NCBI RefSeq assembly: GCF_010820665.1
Contig: NZ_JAAIKC010000004.1
Coordinates: 1 to 64,000 of the forward strand
DNA length: 64,000 bases
Direction of reading: 5' to 3'
Source: Paenibacillus sp. SYP-B3998
GTDB lineage: Bacteria; Bacillota; Bacilli; Paenibacillales; NBRC-103111
In this document: in pieces, positions 16,469-24,630 of the stretch
Layout of the letters: each line of letters begins with the position of its first letter
Position numbering within the stretch: position 1 is the first letter of the stretch
The notes under the pieces: model-generated
What the model was told of the DNA's origin: nothing
What the model saw: the letters and a program-made list of their open reading frames with translations, nothing else
Databases searched by the model: none
Made by a program: the position numbers and the translations under genes

Positions 16469-16498
16469 TTGACATTTCATTCCTAGGATGAATATAAT
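16469..16498 (+). promoter_or_regulatory. Sigma-A promoter with a dyad in the spacer
   Basis: TTGACA (16469-16474) and TATAAT (16493-16498) are both consensus and separated by 18 bp. The spacer contains the near-palindrome TTCATTCCTAGGATGAA, a likely operator. It drives the metal ATPase gene 59 bp downstream. A metal-sensing repressor or MerR-type activator is plausible but not identified. Confidence 0.75.
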
Positions 16499-16556
16499 AA
16501 CTTTAATACTAATATATATGAATACATGCTCACATGTTATGGGTGGAGGAGTATCT

Positions 16557-18872
16557 ATGAGTGAAGCGGCCAAAGGTATAGTGAAACGCGAGTTTTTACT
16601 GGAGGGTTTGGATTGTGCTAATTGCGCTTTGAAAATTGAGAATGGGGTGAAAAAAGTTCCTGGGGTTTCGACTTGTTCAGTTAATTTCGTTACCAGAACT
16701 TTGACGCTGGAGATGCAAGAAGGACAAGAGGAAGCTGCTGTTACTGAAACTAAGAAAAAGGTAAAACAGCTAGAACCACACATTCATGTAAAAGTAAAAG
16801 ATCGAACCATTTCTAAAGCAAACGCACTTCATTCGGATCATAGCCATGAAAACCACAGTCATGATAAAGAAGGGCATAGCCACAGCCACAGCCACAGCCA
16901 CAGCCACAGCCACAGCCACAGCCACAGCCACAGCCACAGCCACAGCCATGATAAAAAAGAGCATAGTCACAATCATGAGGAAGAAGGACACAGTCACGAT
17001 CACGATCACGGAGGAAAAAACACAAGCCGCATGATAGCTAGACTGGGGATTGGTGCTATTCTGACAGGGATCGCTGTTTTTTCTCCGATTTCTGGTTATG
17101 TTGAGCTCAGTGTTTTTCTCCTTGCCTATCTCATCATTGGTGGAGATATTGTTCTGCAGGCTGTGAAAAACATCGTTAGAGGTCAAGTATTCGATGAATA
17201 TTTCCTTATGTCTTTAGCCACGATTGGGGCATTCGGTATTCAACAATATCCTGAAGGTGTTGCCGTCATGTTGTTTTACCAGGTAGGCGAGTTATTTCAA
17301 GGGATTGCAGTTAATCGCTCTAGGAAGTCAATTACAGCCCTTATGGATATTCGACCTGACTATGCAAATCTTAAAATAGGAAATACAACGAAGCGGGTAT
17401 CGCCGGAAGAGGTGAGTATCGGGGCGTTCATTGTTATTAAGCCGGGGGAAAAAGTTCCGTTGGATGGAAGGATTATCGAAGGGCATTCCATGGTGGATAC
17501 TTCGGCTTTGACAGGGGAGTCGGTTCCTCGTGAAGTTGAAGCAGGCAGTGATGTTTTAAGTGGTTTTATTAATAAAAACGGTGTATTAACGGTTGAAGTT
17601 ACAAAGGATTTTGGTGAATCGACGGTCTCCAAGATTCTAGATTTGGTCCAGAACGCCAGCAGCAAAAAAGCGCCTACGGAGAACTTCATTACAAAGTTTG
17701 CGCGGTACTATACGCCTGTTGTTGTGATCGTAGCTCTCCTCATGGCATTGATACCCCCTCTCATTATTCAGGGAGCCACCTTCTCAGAATGGATCTATCG
17801 TTCTTTAATATTTCTGGTTATTTCTTGTCCATGTGCGCTCGTCGTCTCCATTCCTCTTGGTTTTTTTGGCGGAATCGGGGCGGCTTCAAAAGCCGGTATC
17901 CTTGTTAAAGGAAGCAACTACTTAGAAGCTTTAAATCACGTTAAATATGTTGTGTTTGATAAAACAGGGACACTTACTAAAGGCTCGTTCAATGTTACTA
18001 GCATTCGCCCAGCTGGTGCGATATCCAAAGAAGAGCTATTGACCTATGCGGCCTATGCGGAATTGCACTCTAACCATCCAATAGCTGAGTCCATCCGCAA
18101 AGCTTACGGAAAAGACATGCAAGAAGAAAGCATCGAAGGGTACAATGAAATTTCAGGTCATGGCATTCAGGTTACTGTGAAGGGCAAAGAAGTATTGGCA
18201 GGAAATGAGAAGCTCATGAATAAGGAACACATTTCATTTCAAAAGCCTGATGAAATCGGTACAATTGTGCATGTGGCAGTAAATAAGCAGTATGTCGGCT
18301 ATCTTGCTATATCTGATGAGGTGAAAGAAGATTCCGCGCAAGCGATCTCATCATTGAAAGCACTTGGCATTAAAAAGACGATCATGCTTACCGGGGATGC
18401 CAAGTCAGTCGGAGAAGCCGTAGGCCGTCAGCTAGGTCTGGATGAAGTCCATGCTGAACTACTCCCACAGAACAAGGTTGAGGAAATTGAAAAGCTGGAC
18501 AGATTGAAGTCTCCCAAAGAAAAAATAGTTTTTGTTGGGGATGGTATCAATGACACGCCTGTTTTAGCTAGAGCAGATGTGGGAATTGCCATGGGCGGCC
18601 TTGGATCAGACGCTGCTATTGAAGCTGCGGACATTGTAATCATGACCGACGAACCTTCCAAAATAGCCCATGCTATCTATATTGCTAAGAATACCCGCAA
18701 GATCGTATGGCAAAATATCTTTTTTGCCCTGGGTGTCAAAGGTATATTTCTTTTATTGGGCGCTTTTGGAATAGCGACTATGTGGGAAGCGGTATTTTCT
18801 GATGTTGGTGTCACGCTTCTAGCAGTTTTAAATGCTATGCGCGTACTGCGTACAACAGGTATTCCGCGATAA
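16557..18872 (+). CDS. P1B-type Zn/Cd/Pb-exporting ATPase
   Basis: A 771-residue heavy-metal pump of the CadA/ZntA group, in the cytoplasmic membrane. Domains in order: an HMA domain with GLDCANCALKIE (metal-binding CxxC, near 18-29); a His-rich linker (about 93-158) with a (Ser-His)n tract and flanking HDHDH; membrane helices; the actuator loop with TGESVPRE; the CPC membrane motif in SCPCALVVS (near 424); phosphorylation site DKTGTLTKG; SNHPIAES (HP locus); and GDGINDTPVLA. The CPC and the Asp in the last helix region (SDVGVTLLAVLNAMR) fit Zn2+/Cd2+/Pb2+ specificity. ATG 16557 is chosen because GGAGGA lies six bases upstream; a longer frame from 16488 has none. No regulator gene is adjacent. 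Confidence 0.93.
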   Translation: MSEAAKGIVKREFLLEGLDCANCALKIENGVKKVPGVSTCSVNFVTRTLTLEMQEGQEEAAVTETKKKVKQLEPHIHVKVKDRTISKANALHSDHSHENHSHDKEGHSHSHSHSHSHSHSHSHSHSHSHSHDKKEHSHNHEEEGHSHDHDHGGKNTSRMIARLGIGAILTGIAVFSPISGYVELSVFLLAYLIIGGDIVLQAVKNIVRGQVFDEYFLMSLATIGAFGIQQYPEGVAVMLFYQVGELFQGIAVNRSRKSITALMDIRPDYANLKIGNTTKRVSPEEVSIGAFIVIKPGEKVPLDGRIIEGHSMVDTSALTGESVPREVEAGSDVLSGFINKNGVLTVEVTKDFGESTVSKILDLVQNASSKKAPTENFITKFARYYTPVVVIVALLMALIPPLIIQGATFSEWIYRSLIFLVISCPCALVVSIPLGFFGGIGAASKAGILVKGSNYLEALNHVKYVVFDKTGTLTKGSFNVTSIRPAGAISKEELLTYAAYAELHSNHPIAESIRKAYGKDMQEESIEGYNEISGHGIQVTVKGKEVLAGNEKLMNKEHISFQKPDEIGTIVHVAVNKQYVGYLAISDEVKEDSAQAISSLKALGIKKTIMLTGDAKSVGEAVGRQLGLDEVHAELLPQNKVEEIEKLDRLKSPKEKIVFVGDGINDTPVLARADVGIAMGGLGSDAAIEAADIVIMTDEPSKIAHAIYIAKNTRKIVWQNIFFALGVKGIFLLLGAFGIATMWEAVFSDVGVTLLAVLNAMRVLRTTGIPR
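16878..16949 (+). repeat. AGCCAC hexanucleotide microsatellite
   Basis: Eleven perfect AGCCAC units plus one AGCCAT, in frame, encode a Ser-His repeat in the metal-binding linker of the ATPase. Slippage in whole units would change the number of histidines without breaking the frame. Confidence 0.95.
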
Positions 18873-18975
18873 GAACACTAGAAAAGAGCAGTCTAAGTGT
18901 GAATCTAAATATGACTAAACACATATATCTCTGCTACGAATAGGTTACTATTTTCTGTGACAAAAATTAAACTTC

Positions 18976-19007
18976 AGGTATTTCAACTTCGTTGAGATAC
19001 CTTTTTT
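18976..19007 (+). terminator. Rho-independent terminator of the ATPase gene
   Basis: AGGTATTTCAAC / GTTGAGATACCT with a TTC loop and a T6 run. Confidence 0.85.
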
Positions 19008-19125
19008 AGTTTCCATTTTCCACATATAAAAGGAATGTCGAGAAGTATGTTTAAGGTAGGTTTATCCATTGTTTATCCATCGGGACGATCTTGTTGAAAC
19101 TTTATATCTTTTTATCGTTGTTCTA

Positions 19126-19156
19126 TTGACTTCGAGCACGCTCTAAGATGTAGAAT
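19126..19156 (+). promoter_or_regulatory. MerR-type promoter with operator dyad
   Basis: TTGACT (19126-19131) and TAGAAT (19151-19156) are separated by 19 bp, the overlong spacer typical of MerR-family targets. The dyad CTTCGAG-CACG-CTCTAAG (19130-19147) lies within it. It should control the MerR gene and the carboxymuconolactone decarboxylase-like gene downstream. Confidence 0.8.
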
Positions 19157-19162
19157 TACGCT

Positions 19163-19538
19163 ATGGAACAACATTTGAGCATACAAAACATTTCTAATCT
19201 TACTGGTATCACCGCCCACACCTTGCGTTACTATGAGAAGAACGGTCTGATTCATGCCATAGCCAGGGGGGGCGAACGGTCGCCGCAAATATTCAACTAC
19301 CGATTTGGCATGGATTCGTTTTTTGGTAAGGCTTCGTACGACAGGAATGAGCATTAGACAAATGCAACAGATCGCAGAACTGAGAAGACAAGGATCTGCT
19401 ACGACCAAGGATAGGAGAATTCTGCTGGAAGCCCACAAGAACAAGCTAGCGGAACAGATCGAGAGGCTTCAAGAGCATTATGAAGTTATTAACGAAAAAA
19501 TTGAGATTTACCATCAATGGGAATTAGAAAATTCATAA
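19163..19538 (+). pseudogene. MerR family regulator, frameshifted in a G7 run
   Basis: Two frames together give an intact MerR regulator of about 125 residues. The first has MEQHLSIQNISNLTGITAHT LRYYEKNGLI (winged helix) in two blocks. The second has DLAWIRFLVRLRTTGMSIRQ MQQIAELRRQG, then a C-terminal coiled coil (LAEQIERLQEHYEVINEKIE). A run of seven G at 19266-19272 shifts the frame. With six G the sequence reads IARGANGRRKYSTTDLAWIR, exactly the family pattern. It is therefore a one-base expansion: a real loss of function, a slippage-based switch or a sequencing error. The dimerisation helix has no metal-binding cysteine, as in aldehyde- or electrophile-sensing members. It probably regulates itself and the next gene, 14 bp away. 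Confidence 0.85.
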
Positions 19539-19552
19539 ATCGAGGTAACTAA

Positions 19553-20326
19553 ATGATGAACTCTGCATATGAAAATGGAATGAAATTTTTTCGGGAAACT
19601 GATGAAGCAGGTATTCAGGGCGTCATAGATGGTTTAAGTGACGTATCACCGCAAATTAGTAGATACATTATTGAATTTTTCGGACAAGCTTTTAGTAATC
19701 CCATACTCACCTATCAACAAAGGGAGATGATCGTCATCTCAGCGTTGATTTCGTTAGGCGATACTCCAAATCAACTCAAATGGCATATGAACTTCGGCTT
19801 AAAGGTTGGGATCACCCCGAACGAAATGATAGAAATTGCTACCCAGTGCATTCCGTTTTGCGGCTTTCCTCGTGCATTAAATGCCGTTTTCGTTGCGAAA
19901 CAACTTTTTGCTGAGCAAAATATCGAAGTGAATATCGAGGACGAGTTACTAAATCATATAGACGAACGAAGGGAAAGAGGCCTGGCAAAACTTCAAGAAA
20001 TCGACGGCAAACATGGCGAAGCAGTTGCTGATTCACTCACCGATATTGCTCCTATGTTAGCTGAACGAATCATCGAGTTTGCATTTGGTGAAATATACAG
20101 CCGTACAGCATTAAACCCTAAACAACGTCAGCTTGTCACGTTAGGCGCTTTAACTGCTCAGGGTGGATGCGAACCACAGCTGGACGTTCATCTCAATGCT
20201 GCAATTCGTGTAGGTCTAACGAGACAAGAAGTGGTTGAGGCACTACTACAATGTTCTCCATACACGGGATTCCCCAAAGTGTTGAATGCTATAAACGTTG
20301 CTAAAAAAATCTTCTTATCGCATTAA
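19553..20326 (+). CDS. Two-domain carboxymuconolactone decarboxylase family protein
   Basis: A 257-residue cytoplasmic protein with two CMD-type (AhpD-like fold) repeats. Residues about 30-120 contain LTYQQREMIVISALISLGDT and HMNFGLKVGITPNEMIEIAT; residues about 165-255 contain LNPKQRQLVTLGALTAQGGC and HLNAAIRVGLTRQEVVEALL. Each repeat ends in a Gly-Phe-Pro-(R/K) turn (CGFPRALNAV, TGFPKVLNAI). No Cys-x-x-Cys of the AhpD type is present, so peroxidase activity of that kind is unlikely; relatives include gamma-carboxymuconolactone decarboxylases. MerR genes of the type upstream often flank such proteins in aldehyde-stress units. Start ATG 19553 has only a modest GAGGT site. Confidence 0.8.
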   Translation: MMNSAYENGMKFFRETDEAGIQGVIDGLSDVSPQISRYIIEFFGQAFSNPILTYQQREMIVISALISLGDTPNQLKWHMNFGLKVGITPNEMIEIATQCIPFCGFPRALNAVFVAKQLFAEQNIEVNIEDELLNHIDERRERGLAKLQEIDGKHGEAVADSLTDIAPMLAERIIEFAFGEIYSRTALNPKQRQLVTLGALTAQGGCEPQLDVHLNAAIRVGLTRQEVVEALLQCSPYTGFPKVLNAINVAKKIFLSH

Positions 20327-20494
20327 CTCTCTGCTCTTTATGATATAGTAAAAATAAGGATAGCTTTCACTCAGATTCGGAAATTGCCCCACTTGAATGC
20401 TGAGCGCGAGGCTGGAGAAAGCTATGAAAGATCGAGTAAAATGAAAGATAAGCCTCATTGAAGCAATGGGCAAAAGAAAGTGGGAGGCTAGCAG

Positions 20495-21013
20495 ATGATG
20501 CCAGAACTTGTACATACGCGCCATTTGGCGCAGTTAGGGCTGTTGAAAGATATTTTGGATGAGGCGGGCTTAGCGACGAATCTGCTCGAGAAGTCCGAAG
20601 CAATTCCCATTCACGTGCTTATGGCTGGATTTCAAGAGGATAAAAAGGGCCGTAATCGGTTTCTGCATTTTAGTTTTTTGCCGCTGGATGAAGAAGATAT
20701 TGGAGCCATACAACTGTTGCAAATATACAGTACGCTTCCCTTTCATCTGAAAGAGGGACAGCGAGATAAAGCTGCTGCTGTGCTGCTGGCGGTCAATACA
20801 CGACTTCCTATCGGTCATTTTGGGATCAATGAACAGAATGAATTGCATTATCGTTACGTATACAGTCTATCTGTTGCCAAATCGTTTGATAGCGAAGAAA
20901 TTTTGGAGATACTGAGTATGTTTGTCTACATGTGCGACATGTTCGCAGAGCCTGTCGAGCTTGTAGCAAGTGGGGAAGCAGAAGTCGCAGAGGTGCTCCA
21001 AACGTTGAAATAG
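20495..21013 (+). CDS. YbjN-like protein (type III secretion chaperone-like fold)
   Basis: A 172-residue acidic cytoplasmic protein. The layout (FLHFSFLPLDEEDIGAIQLL QIYSTLPF, in two blocks, then VNTRLPIGHFGINEQNELHY RYVYSLS and a final helix) fits the YbjN-type sensory/chaperone fold. Start ATG with GGGAGG upstream at 20480-20485. The gene is monocistronic with a bidirectional terminator after it. Role unknown in Bacillota; assignment rests on pattern memory and is moderate. Confidence 0.55.
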   Translation: MMPELVHTRHLAQLGLLKDILDEAGLATNLLEKSEAIPIHVLMAGFQEDKKGRNRFLHFSFLPLDEEDIGAIQLLQIYSTLPFHLKEGQRDKAAAVLLAVNTRLPIGHFGINEQNELHYRYVYSLSVAKSFDSEEILEILSMFVYMCDMFAEPVELVASGEAEVAEVLQTLK

Positions 21014-21087
21014 AGTAAGGCAAAGCACGCATGGCGGCGGTCAGACCCCACGCGAAGTGAAAGAAAAGAAAAAAAGTAAACTAGAGA

Positions 21088-21130
21088 AAAATCCGATGCC
21101 TCCTAAAAAGCTGGCATCGGATTTTATTTG
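21088..21130. terminator. Bidirectional rho-independent terminator
   Basis: AAAATCCGATGCC and GGCATCGGATTTT form a 13-bp stem with flanking A and T runs. It separates the YbjN-like gene (+) from the transporter gene (-). Confidence 0.85.
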
Positions 21131-21139
21131 TTTTTTCAT

Positions 21140-22108
21140 CTATCCTTTCCCGACGTCAAGATGAGGTTTTTTTAACGCATATCGTTTGTTCAGCAAGTAA
21201 CCGAACAAAGAGGCAAGCGACTGTTGGAAAAGCATGCCAAGTACCACGGGGAGGGCGACAGGAGCAGGGAAGTAGGCCACTGCTAAGACAGCTCCTGCAC
21301 CGATATTTCGCATGCCGCCGTTAAAGGTCAATGCAACGACGATGTCATCGTTCCACCTCATGAGCTTGGCGATTAGCCAACCAAGGAGGTAGCCCATAGA
21401 AGCGAGTAACAGAACAATTAAAGCTAAGCCCATCAGTTTGCTAGTAATATCGCGCAGATAAGGAGCGATAACGGAACCGTTCATGGCGACTACGATGCCC
21501 ATCGCTATTTTCGAAAAAGGGCCCAAACGTCCACTCCATTGTTTTTTCACTTTACCGCGTGTCCACTGATTCAGCAGCATGCCGATCAAAGAGGGTAGTA
21601 CGATCATGTAAAATAGCCCTTTCATCATGACGAGCATGTCCATCTGCACTTTAGTCCCAACCAGTACGGAAAGTGTATAGGGAACAATGAAAGGGGAAAG
21701 AAGGGTATCGATTAAAATAATCGAGAGCGTGAGTACGATGTTGCCACAATAAATGGCTACCCAAACGAAGCTCGTGATCCCTGTCGGAATAGCTGCCGCT
21801 AAAATTAGTCCTGTTAGGGTGAGGGGGTCGTTGCTATACACGACGTGTCCGAGTCCTAACGCAAGAAGGGGCATGATGACATGCAAAATAACCAAGGTTG
21901 TAAGCAAAGGGAGCGGTTGAACGACCACTTGCACGAATTCTTTAAAGCTAGAACTGATACTGCCTGAGAACGTCATGAATGCGAAGATCCATGGGGATAA
22001 GTAGGCGAAGCTAGACAAATGAGCTCCGAGTAGAACTCCGATCAGCAAGCCGAAGGGCGTAATCAAGGGCATCATTTTTTCTAATTTACGGTTAAGCTGA
22101 AGGAACAT
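21140..22108 (-). CDS. Bile acid:sodium symporter (BASS) family transporter
   Basis: A 322-residue membrane protein with about ten hydrophobic helices. The BASS family layout is visible: FAFMTFSGSISSSFKEF early, LILAAAIPTGITSFVWVAIY in the mid-part, and ALTFNGGMRNIGAGAVLAVA near the end, the last containing the conserved crossover helix region. Family members move organic anions such as bile acids, pantoate or pyruvate with sodium. The substrate cannot be read here. Its position, divergent from a TPP-riboswitch thiamin operon, might suggest a thiamin-related substrate, but the riboswitch faces the other way, so this is weak. ATG 22108 follows AAGGAATCAA-like sequence only loosely (GGATGTCCTCTGC region), so the start is tentative. 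Confidence 0.8.
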   Translation of the reverse strand: MFLQLNRKLEKMMPLITPFGLLIGVLLGAHLSSFAYLSPWIFAFMTFSGSISSSFKEFVQVVVQPLPLLTTLVILHVIMPLLALGLGHVVYSNDPLTLTGLILAAAIPTGITSFVWVAIYCGNIVLTLSIILIDTLLSPFIVPYTLSVLVGTKVQMDMLVMMKGLFYMIVLPSLIGMLLNQWTRGKVKKQWSGRLGPFSKIAMGIVVAMNGSVIAPYLRDITSKLMGLALIVLLLASMGYLLGWLIAKLMRWNDDIVVALTFNGGMRNIGAGAVLAVAYFPAPVALPVVLGMLFQQSLASLFGYLLNKRYALKKPHLDVGKG

Positions 22109-22350
22109 GCAGAGGACATCCTTCCGTCATATGTATTTGATTCCCTTAGCTGCTTAAGCAGCTTCAGATTCCTATAGATGGGTTCGTTATGATCATGGGC
22201 CGAGGCTTGTTGACGTTTATTCTGTATGTGTATTCGCAGCTTGACACGCTTTCTCATTATAGAAGCTTTCAGTAGGATGGTAAATTCCCTATTTCCAAGT
22301 CGTAGGCTACGTGCTATGATAAGTAACAATTGAATGACAGTTTTTTATCC

Positions 22351-22432
22351 CTAGGGGCGCCGTAAGGCTGAGACAGAGTGATCTGAACCCTTTGAACCTG
22401 ACCTGGGTTATACCAGCGGAGGAAAGTGGAAT
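22351..22432 (+). promoter_or_regulatory. TPP riboswitch (thi box)
   Basis: Conserved thi-box blocks are present: CTAGGGGCGCC, GGCTGAGA, ACCCTTTGAACCTGA, CTGGGTTATACCAGCG and GGAGGAAAGTGG. It precedes the thiamin operon. The 3' end GGAAAGTGG can pair with CCACTTTTC, the left arm of the terminator at 22486, giving an antiterminator when TPP is absent. High TPP should stop transcription. Confidence 0.97.
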
Positions 22433-22485
22433 TACGACTTGTTACGGTATTTTTATGCATATTTAGCTGCATGCTGCCGTTTTAC

Positions 22486-22517
22486 AACCACTTTTCTTTG
22501 GAAAAGTGGTTTTTTTG
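22486..22517 (+). terminator. Riboswitch-controlled terminator
   Basis: AACCACTTTTC / GAAAAGTGGTT with a TTTG loop and T7. Its left arm competes with the 3' end of the TPP aptamer. Confidence 0.9.
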
Positions 22518-22555
22518 CGTTCAATTGACCCTGGACAAAAGGAGAAGAGTTGGTA

Positions 22556-23179
22556 ATGGCGCGTTATGAATTGCATGCGATCTCTACTGGCAAGCAGGAT
22601 TGGGAGACGTTAACGGCAATTGCGGGGAGGATTGACCCTTACGTCACGGCGATCCATTTACGCGAGAAATCAAAACCGTTAAAAGAGATTATGAAGGGGC
22701 TGCAGATGCTTCTGGAAGCAGGCATTTCATCAAAGCGCATTTATATAAATGGCTATCCCGCTATAGCCAAAACATCGTTACTAGGCGGTGTGCATTTGCA
22801 AGGAACAACGCCATCCCTATCAGAGATGAAGGAATTAGGTCTGGATGCGGCAAGAATCGGGGTTTCTGTTCATAGTATGGAAGAAGCTTGGCAGCGTGAG
22901 CAAGAAGGAGCCGATTACATCATGTTCGGCCATATATTTACTACGGATTCCAAAAAGGATGTTCCTCCAAGGGGATTGGAACAGCTGTCTGAACTGACGG
23001 CCAAAGTGAACATTCCAGTTATCGCCATTGGTGGTATGACACCACAGCGGGTCCACTCAGTGCTGGAGGCAGGGGCATCAGGCGTAGCGGTGATGAGCGG
23101 CATTTGGGAAGCGAAGGATCCGCTCAAAGCAGTCAAGGCATATGCCAATGAACTGGCGCAAATGGAGGCAAACAAATGA
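22556..23179 (+). CDS. tenI: TenI-like thiazole tautomerase / thiamin phosphate synthase family
   Basis: A 207-residue TIM-barrel protein of the ThiE/TenI family. Motifs include VTAIHLREKSK, YINGYPAIAKTSLLGGVHLQ, GADYIMFGHIFTT and IPVIAIGGMTP. The true ThiE of this operon is at 26351. This copy lacks the ThiE signature QFREK...NDD (it has RIYINGY) and is therefore likely TenI, which aromatises the thiazole carboxylate made by ThiG. It heads the TPP-regulated operon and its stop overlaps the ThiO start by 4 bp. ATG 22556 is 11 bases after GGAG; TTG 22550 is an alternative start with better spacing. Confidence 0.85.
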   Translation: MARYELHAISTGKQDWETLTAIAGRIDPYVTAIHLREKSKPLKEIMKGLQMLLEAGISSKRIYINGYPAIAKTSLLGGVHLQGTTPSLSEMKELGLDAARIGVSVHSMEEAWQREQEGADYIMFGHIFTTDSKKDVPPRGLEQLSELTAKVNIPVIAIGGMTPQRVHSVLEAGASGVAVMSGIWEAKDPLKAVKAYANELAQMEANK

Positions 23180-24438
23180 ACGGCAAGCGAGAAGTCATTA
23201 TTGTAGGTGGCGGTGTTATCGGTTGTTCCATCGCGTATGAATTGGCTAAGCGAGGCCAATCAGCTACGGTTCTGGAACGTGGGAGATTGGGAGCGGAAGC
23301 TTCATCGGCAGCTGCCGGTATGCTCGGTGCGCAATCTGAAATGGAAGACACAGGACCGCTGTTTCAGTGGGGGAGAGCAAGCAGAGCGATGTTCCCGCAG
23401 CTAGCCGATGAACTGAAAGCTCTCACAGGCATCGACATTTGTCTTGTCCGTGAGGGGCTCCTGAACGTGGCGCTGAACGATGCGCAAGAGCAGGAGCTGC
23501 GCGCAAGGGAGAAGCTTCAACGCGCAGCGGGCGAAGAGGCGCAGTGGTTAAGTGCAGCCGCAGCTGCTCGATTAGAGCCAGCTTTGAGCCGTGACGTGTG
23601 CGGAGCGCTATACCTGCCTGAAGACGGGCAGGTTGAGGCACCGCTCCTGGCTCAAGCCTTCGGGCAAGCAGCCCGCTTGCTGGGGGCGAAGATGCAAGAA
23701 TTCGCTCAAGTGCAAGGGCTGTTGACCGAGCAGGGCAGAGCCGTCGGCGTCTTGACAAGCGAGGGCCCGTTATACAGCGACCGTGTCATCGTCGCGTCTG
23801 GATCGTGGAGCGGGCAGCTACTATCAAGCATTGGCGTCCAGTTGCCGGTGTTCCCTGTAAAAGGTGAGTGCTTTTCTGTTCTTACACCGAGATCGGTTTT
23901 AGGCAAAACCTTATTTACGCAAGGGTGTTACATCGTGCCTAAAGCAGGCGGTCGTTTGCTGATCGGCGCGACCGTCCTGCCCAATAGTTACGATCTTAAA
24001 GTATCGTTGGCAGGATTGGCTGAGCTCGTGGAGCGAGCGAGGTTGCTAATGCCATCCATTGGCGAGGCAGAGTGGGAGAAAGCTTGGGCGGGCTTGCGTC
24101 CACAGACGCCTGACGGATTGCCGTACATCGGCAAGGTGCCGGAGTACGAAGGATTATTTGCGGCTTATGGACATTATCGCAATGGGATTCTACTTAGTCC
24201 CGTCACAGGTAAGGTGATGGCTGATCTAGTGCTCGGGGAGACGCAGCACGCGCAGAATGAGTTGGAATTGCAGAGACAGGAGCTTGCAAAAGCGGAGATG
24301 GATCTGGATGCCTTTTCTCCTGATTTGTCAGTTCGCTCTAAACGGTTCGGTCTTGGTAACGCAGCACGTGCCTCCGGTAAGCAAGATTCGAGTGAGGGGA
24401 AAAGAAAGGAGCTGCACACGAGTGAAGCTGCATATTAA
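23176..24438 (+). CDS. thiO: Glycine oxidase ThiO
   Basis: A 420-residue FAD enzyme that oxidises glycine to iminoglycine (dehydroglycine), the substrate of thiazole synthase. The Rossmann motif IIVGGGVIGCSIAYELAKRG (9-28), SSAAAGMLGAQSE, the VIVASGSWSG strand and the C-terminal GLRPQTPDGLPYIG...GHYRNGILLSPVTG pattern are intact. The usual length is about 370. This copy has a charged 45-residue tail (from NELELQRQEL to HTSEAAY) that overlaps the start of thiS. The tail may have grown by extension into the intercistronic region. The overlap suggests translational coupling. It is the second gene of the thiamin operon. Confidence 0.93.
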   Translation: MNGKREVIIVGGGVIGCSIAYELAKRGQSATVLERGRLGAEASSAAAGMLGAQSEMEDTGPLFQWGRASRAMFPQLADELKALTGIDICLVREGLLNVALNDAQEQELRAREKLQRAAGEEAQWLSAAAAARLEPALSRDVCGALYLPEDGQVEAPLLAQAFGQAARLLGAKMQEFAQVQGLLTEQGRAVGVLTSEGPLYSDRVIVASGSWSGQLLSSIGVQLPVFPVKGECFSVLTPRSVLGKTLFTQGCYIVPKAGGRLLIGATVLPNSYDLKVSLAGLAELVERARLLMPSIGEAEWEKAWAGLRPQTPDGLPYIGKVPEYEGLFAAYGHYRNGILLSPVTGKVMADLVLGETQHAQNELELQRQELAKAEMDLDAFSPDLSVRSKRFGLGNAARASGKQDSSEGKRKELHTSEAAY

Positions 24439-24625
24439 TGGTCAAATGGTTGACGTGCCGGAGTCGGTCTCAACGGTCGTTGAGCTGCTCGAGCATTTTG
24501 AGTTGACTGGTAAAATGCTGGTCGTTGAACTCAATCAGACGATTTTGCAAAAAGAAGAGCATGCGTCAGCAGCATTATCAGAGGGACATAAAATAGAAAT
24601 TGTACATTTTGTTGGAGGGGGATAA
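24422..24625 (+). CDS. thiS: Sulfur carrier protein ThiS
   Basis: A 67-residue beta-grasp protein that carries sulfur as a C-terminal thiocarboxylate to the thiazole synthase. It ends in the required diglycine (HFVGGG). The start is GTG 24422 inside the end of thiO, with AAAGGAG 10 bases upstream. Residues [20 protein letters not shown] and [20 protein letters not shown] are typical. The enzyme that adenylates ThiS (ThiF/MoeB) is not in this window and must be elsewhere. Confidence 0.93.
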   Translation: MKLHINGQMVDVPESVSTVVELLEHFELTGKMLVVELNQTILQKEEHASAALSEGHKIEIVHFVGGG

Positions 24626-24630
24626 TTCAA

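Noticed and set aside
16770-17186. Long minus-strand open frames opposite the Ser-His repeat
   Set aside because: They are the antisense reading of the AGCCAC repeat and give low-complexity AVAVAV or GCGCGC strings. No ribosome site is present, and the + strand gene is certain.
22109-22350. Consensus-like TTGACA at 22241 as the thiamin operon promoter
   Set aside because: The nearest TATA-like hexamer is only 11 bp away. The TATGAT at 22315 with a weak -35 is more likely, but not strong enough to list.
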